Shown piece after piece: positions 55,007 through 64,000 of a stretch of DNA of 64,000 nt. Source of the stretch: Mortierella alpina (taxonomy: Eukaryota > Mortierellomycota > Mortierellomycetes > Mortierellales > Mortierellaceae); assembly GCA_029449245.1 (NCBI GenBank), contig JANATF010000004.1, positions 1,984,001-2,048,000 on the forward strand, read 5' to 3'. The notes under the pieces are model-generated. The model saw only the letters and a list, made by a program, of their open reading frames with translations, did not search any database and was not told the origin of the DNA. The translations under genes were made by a program, and so were the position numbers. Numbering within the stretch: position 1 is the stretch's first letter; every line of letters starts with the position of its first letter.

Positions 55007-56118
55007 GTGTGGTGAAGGTACTCTAGATACGTAAAAATAGACTATCTGGTAAACAACATGAAACTAGTCTGGCCAATGATAAGAAAACTACATGTGAAAA
55101 TGCCCTTACGTTTGATCGTATGATCTGATTTCCGTTGGGGGCAATCGGAACTGCGCAGACCAAACCAGTGGTTGCTATCAGTCAAGAAAAAGGGCTGGGG
55201 TAGAATATTCATATGATAAGTGACTAATACAAAAAGTGCCAGATAGCAGCATGCCAACCAGAAATTCACTTACTGTGAGAGCCGCTTGGGGGACTCGTGG
55301 TTCTCACAGGGTGTCTCTCTTGGGGGCGAAGAGAAGAGAGAATCTATCTATCAATATCTAAGGTAACGTCGACACACGCAGGTTAGGGACCTGTATAGAC
55401 CTTGGGACTCCGTCGGGACTCCCGTACAAGCTGCAATAATACGCCGAGGGGTGCTGTTCTTGGTCCTCCTCTCACATCGCTAGTGGTCCATTATCGTACC
55501 TGACAAGAGGCCGGGGAGCTGCGGGCCTCTGTGGTGTCGGATGCTTGATACGGCAGGGGAGGGAACGGGACTGTAGTTGTGTTCGAGAGGGGACGATGAG
55601 AACTGTAGGGGACGGAGGTCGAAAGACACACCTGTCTCGTCTCTGCTCTTGCTGTGGCCGCGGTATATATGTGTGGGAGAGCTGTGGCAGAGTAACTAAC
55701 CGCAATGGTTGTCAGTGAGGTGAGAATGAGTGTGGGAACGATGTTCTTACAATTCAGTGTATATGATACGATTTTGGAGAAGGAAACAGACCTCGAACCA
55801 AAGTCCAAGGCTGGGGCTTCTTTTATGGGTTATAAATTTAGGGTGCTATACTGAAGCTATATAAAATTGATGTGTTCATAAGGTCTATACTGAATAGAGA
55901 GGGTAGCAGGATTTTGATATTATAGAGGGAGGGCAGATGAGAGAGCGATCCTGGCTTCGCAGTGGTCCTGTACTATTTCCCTGCTATTTTGGGCGGATCC
56001 CCAATCTCTTCGTCACACGATCGCAGTGCCTCTTTCCAGGATGCAGCTCCTGACAAAGCAGTTCCAAGCGAGTGTGATCCCCCTATTTCCTATTTTACGT
56101 TCCTTTGATATTGCTCCC
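55007..56118. other. non-coding flank of retroelement 3, possible LTR
   Basis: No gene is supported in this 1.1-kb stretch. Positions 55274-56017 begin with TGTGA and end with TCACA on the plus strand and lie just past the integrase of element 3, so they could be its 3' LTR (about 744 bp). The second LTR is missing from the window, and no clean polypurine tract or target duplication was seen, so the assignment is weak. Confidence 0.3.
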
Positions 56119-59100
56119 TTATCGCCGTCCATCCTTGACTCGGTATGGCTTGAGATTGGTGTGATTGACTGGCCGTCCTTGTTTGTAAGCCTTTTGGTGT
56201 AGGCCTCGTCGCATTACAAGTACGTACGCCCCTCCTGCTCTCTTTTCAGCGATGTGATAGGGGCCATGCCACTTAGGCAGCAGTTTCCCGGACCACTGGT
56301 TGTCCAGATCAGCTCGATAGACAAGGACGGGCTGTCCTACATGGTACTCACGCGGAAGAGGGAGAGTAGATCGTTGATTCTTGTCTTGGTGAGCGGCGTT
56401 GATCCTTTCAATCGCGGTTTCTCGAACTTGTGCCAGCATCCCTCGTCGATAGTTGTTGAGAGATTGTAGGTCTTCGGCATCGCCAACCGCTGGCATGTGC
56501 ATGTTGTCCAGCTTGGTGCGCGGAGGTTGGCCATACAGGATCTCGAAAGGTGAGTATCCTTGGTCATCCTTCTCCATCGTGTTCCATGTCCATGCAGCCT
56601 TTTCCAACTCCTGTCTCCATTCTTGGGGCGGTCGACCATCCTCGGCCAGACATTTGCGGAACTGTTGACTCATGAATCCATTGTATCGTTCCACCTTTCC
56701 GTTGGTTTGTGGATGATACGCAGAGGCGGTAGCGATACGGATCCCAAGCTCTTCGCATTCGTTTTTGAACTCGCCTTGAGAGAGGGAGGAGCCGTTGTCG
56801 GTGATGATCACTTGAGGGTATCCGTAGCGTCTAAACCATCGTCGCTCGACTTCTCTCTTGATTGTACGTCCCTTGATGCTGCCAAGAGCGATAGACTCAA
56901 CCCAACTGGAGGTATAGTCGATCAGATTGAGAACGTACGTCATCCCGTACGACATGGGCAATGGTCCAACTAGATCCATCCCTATGACTAGGAATATTGA
57001 CGGCGGTGGTGGGATGCGATGGTGCCTATATCGAGTGGAGTCCCGTTTCTGGAAACGTTGGCACGCTTCACAGGACTGCACAGCCCTTTTGACATCGTCA
57101 AACTGTCCGGGCCAAAAGTAGCTGATCGACGCCCAGCGATATGTGCCGCTGATACCCAAATGACCGTTTGTCGAAGACCCGTGGAGGGTGTCAATGATAG
57201 TTTGCCGTTCTTGTGGTGGTACGTACATCCGAGGGTTGGCTCCAACAGTCCTCTGCATCAATCGTCCATTGAGAACAAAGTACTTGAGGGCCCTTGTCCG
57301 TATATCTCGGAGGGCTGAGGCCGAGAGGTGAGTCAATGGTTGGCCTTGAAGCCAGGCAGCGATTGACGCATAGGGTTCCTCATCGATCTCAATCATCGCT
57401 ACCAGACGTAAACCTCCCATATCATTGATTTCGTCTTCAAGGCCATAGCTTGGAATCGCTCCATCATTGGGGACACGGGAAAGTGGATCTGAGTCACGCA
57501 TGTCCTTGCCGGGTCTATGGTGAATGTCGATCTTGAAACGGGCAACATACAATGTCCAGCGCGTTAGGCGTGCGTTCTGAAATTGGAGGTTGTGCAGGTA
57601 CAACAAAGCTCGATGATCGAGAAAGGCCATGAATGGTCTTGTCCAGTAGAAGGTGCTCGTTCTTTTTCAACGTGTAAACGAAACCCAACAACTCGCGTTC
57701 CGTGGTGAAATATCGTGTTTCAGGACCAGATAGCTTCCGGCTGCCAAACAGAATCGGACGGTATTTGGTGTGGATCGTAATGTTGAGGTCATCGGCTTCA
57801 TCCGTCGCATGTGCAAGAACATATCCTGTGCTCTTATCCGAAGTGTCGGCAGAAACGATGACGGGTCGTCGGTGATTTATAATCACGAGGACGGGACTTT
57901 CGACCAATCCTTGTTGCAACTTCTTGAAGGCTTCCGAGTACTGGATGTTCTGGTCCCACATCTTGAGGAAGGTCATAGGACGCTTGTCATACTTGTACAG
58001 ACCAAAGAGGGGGGTAGCGATACCGGCGAAGGCAGAAACATGTTCTCCGAGAAAGAGTGCAAAACCAACGAACTGCCGTAGTTCCCGCACGTTCTTGGGC
58101 ATGGGCCACATAGCGATCTTCTGTAGCTTCTTTGGGTGGATGCTGACGCCCTCTGGTCCAATGACCCGACCCAGTAATTCTCTTTGTTGCACAAAGAAGC
58201 CCGATTTGTTGCCAGCAAACGATCCGTTCACTTCATCCATTCTTGCCAAGACATCGGCTATGCGAACCATATGTTCCGCGAAGGTGATGGTGCCAGTACC
58301 CATATCGTCGACAAAGGTGGCCAATTTGCCTGACAACTCCGGAGTATTGAACACGTCTCCCATGTGACGGCTGTACCACTGCATCGAATCAATCAAGCCC
58401 ATGGGGAGGACGTTGTATTCCCAGAGTCCTTCGGGAAATGACACGGCTGTCAGGTAGCGGCATTTTTCCTCGATCGGAGATTGCAGGTATCCGTCCTTGC
58501 AGTCCCAAAAACTAAGCCAAGAACATCCTTGCAGTTTGTTGATCTCCACGTGGGCATCGGGGATGGGCCAGGCCATAGGTCGTATGAGCTTATTGATCGG
58601 TATGAAGTTGATACAGACTCGGTAGGTTCCGTCCTTCTTTTCGACTAATAAAGGGTTGCACGATACGGGAGAGGAAGACTTCCTCATTTTGCCTGCTTGC
58701 TCCATTTTCCTGACATATTCGTTTAGCACGCTGATCTGTCCAGGCGAATATTTGCGGGCATACGCTCGGGGAAAAGGCATGTCTTCTTTCACGGAGAAGG
58801 AGGCAGCGGCGCTGAGCTTGTCGGCATGCATCGTACGCGACATCTCGCCTTCTTTTGGAAAAGCGCCGACATGTTTCTGAAAGAGTTGCTTGATCTCGTC
58901 CATATGTTCCGTGACTTCGGGAAGGTCGCCCACCATGATCTTATGTTCTTCAAGACCAGGCACCAGTCGACACGGAGTGTCCGTTAAGACGTCTCGGCTC
59001 TTAGGGGCTTCCAGACAAAATCCATATTCGTTGTTTCGGAACGTCAGAGTAGACAAGGGATCAGTACTGGAGTCGAGCTTTGCAGCGAGTACGGCCAAGG

Positions 59101-60078
59101 GCGTTGTGTCGTCTGTCGATTCGACCGCGAGTTCGGTGTTGGAACTGGGTGTGGCCATTAGAATGAAAACGTCCTTGATATTGCCTGCTTCCTCTTCAGC
59201 CAGTAGCTCCTGCAGTGTGGCTGTTTCCATTTTCTCCTGTGCCAGGCTTTGTGTTGCAGCGAGGAAAGCATCGTGGTAGTCATCATCGGAGTCTGAGTCT
59301 AACTCCTCGTCAGAGGTGGTGTCGCTGTCTGACGATGCGGTGTCTGGGTCCTGGTTGCTGTCTGAGTCTGTATCGTCTTGGATGAGGCCACGATAACCAT
59401 TCTTGACATCTGGGAGCACTGCAGGCGCATTCTCTTCTTCTTGGACCAAGACCGGAGATTGACCACGACCACCATCGATTTCGATTGTTTTGCCACCAAT
59501 TTTGATCTGGTACAAACCGCTGTTCCAGTAGGTGATGCACTGAGTCATCTCGAGGAATCCTCTTCCCAAGAGTAATTCACAGGGAGCGTTCTTGATGATG
59601 AGGCATCCTATGATGACTGTCTGACCGGCAATGTCCAACGGGATAAGACTGGCTTCGCCAACAGCCGACAATAAACCTCCAAGTGACCCAATGGTGATCT
59701 TCGATATGTTGGAAATAGTGGTAATATTGGCTCTCTCTAGGAACTCAGGGCTGCAGACATTGACACAGGCTCCTCCATCCAAGTATGGCTTGATTGGATG
59801 ACCGTTCACGGTGGCTAGGAAGTGATGCGTTGTGTTCCTTGCGATGTCTGTTCGTGCCAAGAACGCGCATATTTCGGCGTTTTGGCTATCGACGCCGAGG
59901 CCTGGATACTTGGCGAGGAGGACGTCCTGTTCGCGAGATGGAAGTGTCTTTAATGAGTCTCCTAGCACTCGTCTCAAAGCCGGTGACAAGGCAAGCAGCT
60001 GGGACAGACTAAGGCCGGTGACTTCCACGTCCCTGGTAAACTGGAGGATGTTGAAGGGCTTATCTGTCGCGTACTCGG
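56119..60078 (-). mobile_element. Ty3-type retroelement 3: protease, RT, RNase H and integrase, frame-shifted
   Basis: Reading on the minus strand, an open pol frame runs from the left break near 60078 (EYATDKPFNILQFTRDV) to 57515. It contains a protease-like region with LDGGACVNVCS (D-G-G where retropepsins have D-T/S-G), a low-complexity acidic spacer, RT with INFIPINKLIRPMAWP and TFVDDMGTG, and the start of RNase H. The frame then shifts at about 57620. The second part (57630-56119) completes RNase H (FLDHRALLYLHN), then has the HHCC zinc segment (HLGISGTYRW...CEACQRF) and the integrase core with D-D-E residues in GMDLVGPL, ITDNGSSL and GKVERYN. No gag and no chromodomain. A one-base insertion explains the shift. 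Confidence 0.88.
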
Positions 60079-60079
60079 C

Positions 60080-60104
60080 CCTAGGATAAGCGTAGTATCC
60101 TAGG
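60080..60104. repeat. 9-bp inverted repeat at the junction of retroelements 3 and 4
   Basis: CCTAGGATA (60080-60088) and its reverse complement TATCCTAGG (60096-60104) flank a 7-nt loop. The palindrome lies exactly between the broken 5' end of element 3 (minus) and the leader of element 4 (plus), so it may mark the insertion or recombination point. Confidence 0.6.
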
Positions 60105-60441
60105 TCAAGCCTTATTTCGCCTTTTAATGCCTTATCGACATGCGCCCCCTTTTTACTGAATGCCTTGAATTATGTCCTGACCGGTGACTATGGGTCAAAG
60201 CGGCATTACGCGCTGGGCTCAGTGTTTAGTATATATAGTCTGTAGTTCCCTCTGTACAGTTGCTCTTTACCTAGTAACTTGAATACATCCTTGATCATAC
60301 CCTGAACCCTCCTGTCTTGCCACTTCCCTTGTCCCTTCCCTCCTGCCCTTGTGAAAGGTCATCCTGTCCTTGCCCTGCCTAGATTCACGACATTACTAGG
60401 TCAAACAACTTTGACCTTTCTACCCACGTCCCTGCCCAGCC
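60105..60441 (+). promoter_or_regulatory. putative 5' LTR and leader of retroelement 4
   Basis: This 337-bp stretch precedes gag. It has a TATATATA element at 60230-60237, a pyrimidine-rich downstream part, and no open frame. It should hold the LTR promoter, primer-binding site and gag leader. The LTR borders could not be fixed because the 3' LTR lies outside the window. Confidence 0.4.
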
Positions 60442-61656
60442 ATGAGTCTCGAAACCGCCAACCAGAATTTTGAAGCCCTCCAAACTCGTGTCAAAACCAT
60501 CGAGGACACTCTCCTCGAGCAAGCCAGCCCGGTCGTAGCGGATCTCAAAAACCGCGTTCAGTCGCTCGAAAGCCAGCTCACCGCGTACGGACCCCTCCTC
60601 AAGTTCTTACAGACCAACCATAGTTTCGTCGAGGATCTCATCAAAATGGTCGAACCAAGATTCAAAACGATCGAAGGACAGATCATTGCTCTGAATGCCA
60701 TCAACGAGAACAATACCTTCCAGAAAGATATGCTCCGGGGCCTCAAGACCCTTGCCGAAGCCACCAAGACTCAGTCGGTGGCCAAGCCCAAGATCGACTC
60801 CCCCGAGAAGTTCACTGGTAAAAGAGAAGACTGGAAAACTTTCCAGTCTCAGCTGGAGCTGTACTTCTTGGCTCAGAGCTCGCAGCATCCAACGGATGCC
60901 TCTAAAATCATGTTCATCATCTCCCGTCTGGGGGACACCGCGGCCTATAAGTATATGGAAAAGCACATCCCTGCTTTTAAGCTGGATGACGAAGTAAGAC
61001 CCGCGATCATTAGCAGCCTTGATAAGTTTTGGTCGGTCATGACCAAGAATTTCGGCGTCACCAACGCCCACATCGTGGCCGAGTCTCAACTCCGCGCCTT
61101 GAAGCAAAAAGGCTCGGCGTTGGACTACACCAATAAGTTTGTCCAGTTGGTTGCCGATACCGAGTGGAACGACGCTGCCAAAATCTCCCAGTACCGGATT
61201 GGCCTCAAAGAATCGGTCCAAGAAACCATGTCACGCCAGGAGGAACCGCGCACGTTCTATGAGTTCTCTGATTTGGCTATTGAGATCGACACTCGCCAAT
61301 ATGGTTACTTTCTGCAAAGACAACCTGTTCGTTCCACAACAACCTTGAATAGCGCCCGCAACTCGACCCCTGTTTCCGTCCCGCGACCATTCGCTCCCGC
61401 CGCGTCCGTTGCCGCCCCGTCCATGGCCATGGACCTCAGCCAAGCCCAGCACCGCCCTGTGAGCGCCGAAGAAAAACAGCGACGCAGAGATAACGATCTC
61501 TGTAGCTACTGTGGTTTGGAGGGACACTGGGTTAAGGAGTGTCCCACCAAACCCGCGAACACCAGACTCGGTAACAAGGCTCAACACACTCTCTCTAGTG
61601 CCACCACTGCCAACACTAGCCCCTTCGTGTTCGATTTGGGAAACGACGACGCCTAG
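60442..61656 (+). CDS. gag: Ty3-type gag of retroelement 4, 404 aa
   Basis: An uninterrupted 404-codon frame starting at an ATG after a pyrimidine-rich leader. The N-terminal third is a predicted coiled coil (LKNRVQSLESQL). The middle matches retrotransposon gag capsid sequence (SPEKFTGKREDWKTFQSQLELYF, FWSVMTKNFG). Near the C-terminus, at residues 354-367, is a CCHC zinc knuckle, CSYCGLEGHWVKEC (C-x2-C-x4-H-x4-C). It forms the virus-like particle and packages element RNA in the cytoplasm. The frame ends GNDDA-stop, 12 nt after a GGGAAAC slippery heptamer. It overlaps pol in the -1 frame. Confidence 0.93.
   Translation: MSLETANQNFEALQTRVKTIEDTLLEQASPVVADLKNRVQSLESQLTAYGPLLKFLQTNHSFVEDLIKMVEPRFKTIEGQIIALNAINENNTFQKDMLRGLKTLAEATKTQSVAKPKIDSPEKFTGKREDWKTFQSQLELYFLAQSSQHPTDASKIMFIISRLGDTAAYKYMEKHIPAFKLDDEVRPAIISSLDKFWSVMTKNFGVTNAHIVAESQLRALKQKGSALDYTNKFVQLVADTEWNDAAKISQYRIGLKESVQETMSRQEEPRTFYEFSDLAIEIDTRQYGYFLQRQPVRSTTTLNSARNSTPVSVPRPFAPAASVAAPSMAMDLSQAQHRPVSAEEKQRRRDNDLCSYCGLEGHWVKECPTKPANTRLGNKAQHTLSSATTANTSPFVFDLGNDDA
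61638..61644 (+). promoter_or_regulatory. -1 ribosomal frameshift heptamer between gag and pol
   Basis: GGGAAAC is read by gag as TTG GGA AAC, so it has the X-XXY-YYZ phasing needed for tandem slippage into the -1 frame. After slippage the frame reads on without a stop through the 30-odd codons before the protease and into pol. The same heptamer sits at the same place in element 2 (complement near 54930-54936). Confidence 0.8.
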
Positions 61657-64000
61657 TAAAGAGTGGAGAAGCCCATCTAGGCCAACTTTTCAATGTTTCT
61701 CCTGTTCACGACCCTATCCACGACTCCGCTCCCATCACCATTCCTGTCACTCTGTATTTCCAGGGGTCCTCCCTCCCCGTCAATGCCATGATTGATTCTG
61801 GGGCTACAATTTCCTTCATTCATCAGAACCTCGCCAAAGTACATCACCTACCCATTGTCGATCAACAACTCAACATTGCCCTCGCCAATGGTACCATCCA
61901 CTCTTCCCACCACTCCACTCGTCTTGTCATGCAATCCAGCCCAGAACATTTTGAAGTACATTCCTTTCAACTCATCACGCTCGGTAACTATTCTGTGATC
62001 CTTGGAATGGACTGGCTAAAAAAGCACAGCCCCTCCATCAACTGGGATCAGAGAACAGTGACTCTCGCCTGCACTCAAAATCACAACTTCTCTGCCTTGT
62101 CACATCTTGCTCGATCCACACTACCTACTTCTATCCTGCCCTTCGCCAGTCAAACACGCTCTGCTTCCCCTCCTCTAGTTCTCAAACCTGCACCAATTAC
62201 TATCATTTACCCACCTGTGCCTGTCCCTGTCAGAAACCCAACTTCCATGGATATTGCCCTGGTCAGCAACGCCAATTTCTGTCAATTGCTCAAGCAGGGA
62301 CAGGGTGTAGGCTACATGATGGACATCTCTCAAGTCGAAGAATTGTCTACCGCGACTCTTAGTGATGATGAACCAACAATCCAGCTCCCTGAAAAATACG
62401 CTGAATACTCTCAAGTGTTCTCCAAGACTCAGGCGGACAAACTCCCGCCACACCGACCCTACGACCATAGTATTCCCATTGCAGAAGGCGCCAACGTACC
62501 TTTTGGGCCTGTCTACAATCTCTCGCAGACGGAGCTCAAGGCCCTACACGAATATCTCAAAGAAAACCTGGCTAAAGGTTTCATTCGCCGCTCGGAATCC
62601 CCAGCCGGAGCGCCCATTCTCTTTGTCAAGAAAAAAGACGGTTCCCTTCGCCTTTGTGTCGATTACCGGGGACTTAACAAAATCACAACTCCCAATCGAT
62701 GCCCTTTACCACTGATCTCCGAAACGTTTGACCAGTTAGGAAAAGCCAAGTATTTTACCAAATTGGACATGCGTGGTGCCTACAACCTTCTCCGAATAGC
62801 GAAAGGCGACGAGTGGAAAACCGCGTTTCGCTGTCGTTACGGTCACTTTGAGTATCAAGTCATGCCATTCGGGCTCATGAATGCCCCAGGAACCTTCCAA
62901 GCGTTCGTGAACGACGTCCTGCGCGACTACTTGGATGATTTTGTTGTTGTCTACCTTGACGATATTCTCATATATTCCGAATCACTTGACGAGCACACCG
63001 CACAAGTCAAAAAGGTCCTCAAGAAATTAGAAGCTGCGGGCATCTGTCTGAAACTCGAGAAATGTGCGTTCGATAAGCAAGAGGTCTCGTTCCTGGGATT
63101 CATCATTGGTGTTAACGGCATCTCGATGGATCCTGCCAAGGTGGCCGCCATTCAAGAATGGGCTACCCCTAAATCAGCTTTTGACATTCAGGTGTTCCTC
63201 GGACTCGCTAACTTCTACCGCCGCTTCGTCAAGAACTACTCCAAAGTAGCCACCCCTCTCACCACTCTGCTCAAGAAGAATGCCAAGTTCATTTGGTCAA
63301 GAGCCGCGCAAGACGCTTTTGAAGAACTCAAAGCTCGTTTGATGTCTGGCCCGATCCTCCGTCACTTTGATCACACAAAAGCGTGTGTCATCGAAGTCGA
63401 TGCCTCCGACTACGCCCTCGGAGGAGTTTGCAGCCAATATGATGACGATGACCACCTCCACCCTGTTGCCTTCTACTCCAGAAAACTCCTGCCTGCGGAA
63501 ATGAATTACCAGATCTATGACAAAGAACTGTTAGCCATTGTGTGCGCCTTCAAGCACTGGCGACACTACCTTGAGTTCTCAGCCTCTACCACAGTCGTCC
63601 TTACTGACCACCGCAATCTGGAATATTTTACAACCACCCGCAACCTTAGCCGTCGCCAGGTCCGCTGGTCTGAAGTCCTATCGGACTATAATTTTGTCAT
63701 CAAATACCGCCCTGGCTCGCAGAACGCTGCGGCTGACTCTTTGTCTCGGAGAGACAAACCTGAGGAGGGGAGTGCGGCTGCACTAAGCAAGACCGCCTTA
63801 ACCCTCCTGCCACCAATTCAATTTTTGAATGCCCTACAAGCCCTGCCGCTGCTCCCAGAGAAGTCAGCCATTCAAGAATTAATTACGCATTCACTTCCTA
63901 ACGACCCTACATTCAGCGCGATCCTTGCTGAGAACCTTGAGACGCCAGACCCCGACGGCCTCTACTCTGTCCAGGACGGCCTTCTACTACATGACGGCCT
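61638..64000 (+). CDS. pol: Ty3-type pol of retroelement 4 (protease, RT, RNase H, start of integrase), runs off window
   Basis: Pol is open from the slip site to the window edge, at least 787 codons, in the -1 frame relative to gag. The domain order is: protease with the active-site triplet in MIDSGATISF (61788 on); RT with [41 protein letters not shown] and [10 protein letters not shown]; RNase H with IEVDASDYALGGV, YDKELLAIV and LTDHRNLEYF; the connector YRPGSQNAAADSLSR; then the first part of integrase. All visible catalytic residues are present and no stop or frameshift is seen, so this copy could be active. There is no ATG suited to independent start before the protease, in line with synthesis as a gag-pol fusion. 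Confidence 0.92.

Noticed and set aside
62175-62468. 97-codon minus-strand frame, nearly identical to one at 54108-54401
   Set aside because: It recurs only because the two retroelement copies are inverted duplicates; it is antisense to pol in both.

Overview
The window is nuclear DNA of a filamentous fungus, most likely an early-diverging Mucoromycota member of Mortierella type. That placement is inferred from the many short introns (mostly 50-140 nt, GTAAGT-type donors, CAG/TAG acceptors), roughly half G+C content and the gene set; no ribosomal or marker gene fixes the species. Coding regions were rebuilt by hand-splicing the reading frames. In every multi-exon model the intron phases match and the exon lengths sum to a whole number of codons.

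Region by region. 0.2-4.0 kb: alpha-arrestin-like gene (minus). 5.3-6.1 kb: mitochondrial complex I LYR subunit NDUFA6 (minus), whose LYR exon lies across a repeat-bearing intron. 6.3-8.6 kb: two secreted proteins, a small cysteine-knot-like one (minus) and a probable GPI-anchored one (plus). 9.5-12.0 kb: cystathionine gamma-lyase. 12.2-16.1 kb: actin-related protein 8 of the INO80 remodeller. 16.2-16.6 kb: a mitochondrial acyl-carrier-like protein without the carrier serine. 17.0-18.6 kb: a GT31-like type II membrane protein with an eroded DxD motif. 18.6-24.8 kb: gene-poor, holding one tiny secreted-protein gene and decayed coding fragments.

24.8-48.8 kb is a compact conserved block of four large intron-rich genes in alternating orientation: MON2 (minus), WDR7/rabconnectin-3 beta-like (plus), a Cdc15/Hof1-type F-BAR/SH3 protein (minus) and the proteasome adaptor ECM29 (plus). 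MON2 and WDR7 share a 478-bp divergent promoter. The F-BAR gene and ECM29 share a 411-bp one. WDR7 and the F-BAR gene converge with 92 bp between their stop codons.

49-64 kb is a transposon graveyard. It holds a Tc1/IS630-like transposase stub, a 440-bp terminal-inverted-repeat element full of short motifs, four Ty3-type retroelement pieces in both orientations nested in each other, and an 819-bp non-autonomous DNA transposon with 18-bp inverted ends and an 8-bp target duplication lodged in a reverse transcriptase. The youngest copy (plus strand, 60.4 kb to the window edge) has an intact gag and an open pol. The two are joined by a correctly phased GGGAAAC slippery heptamer just before the gag stop, which is the most specific mechanistic signal in the window.
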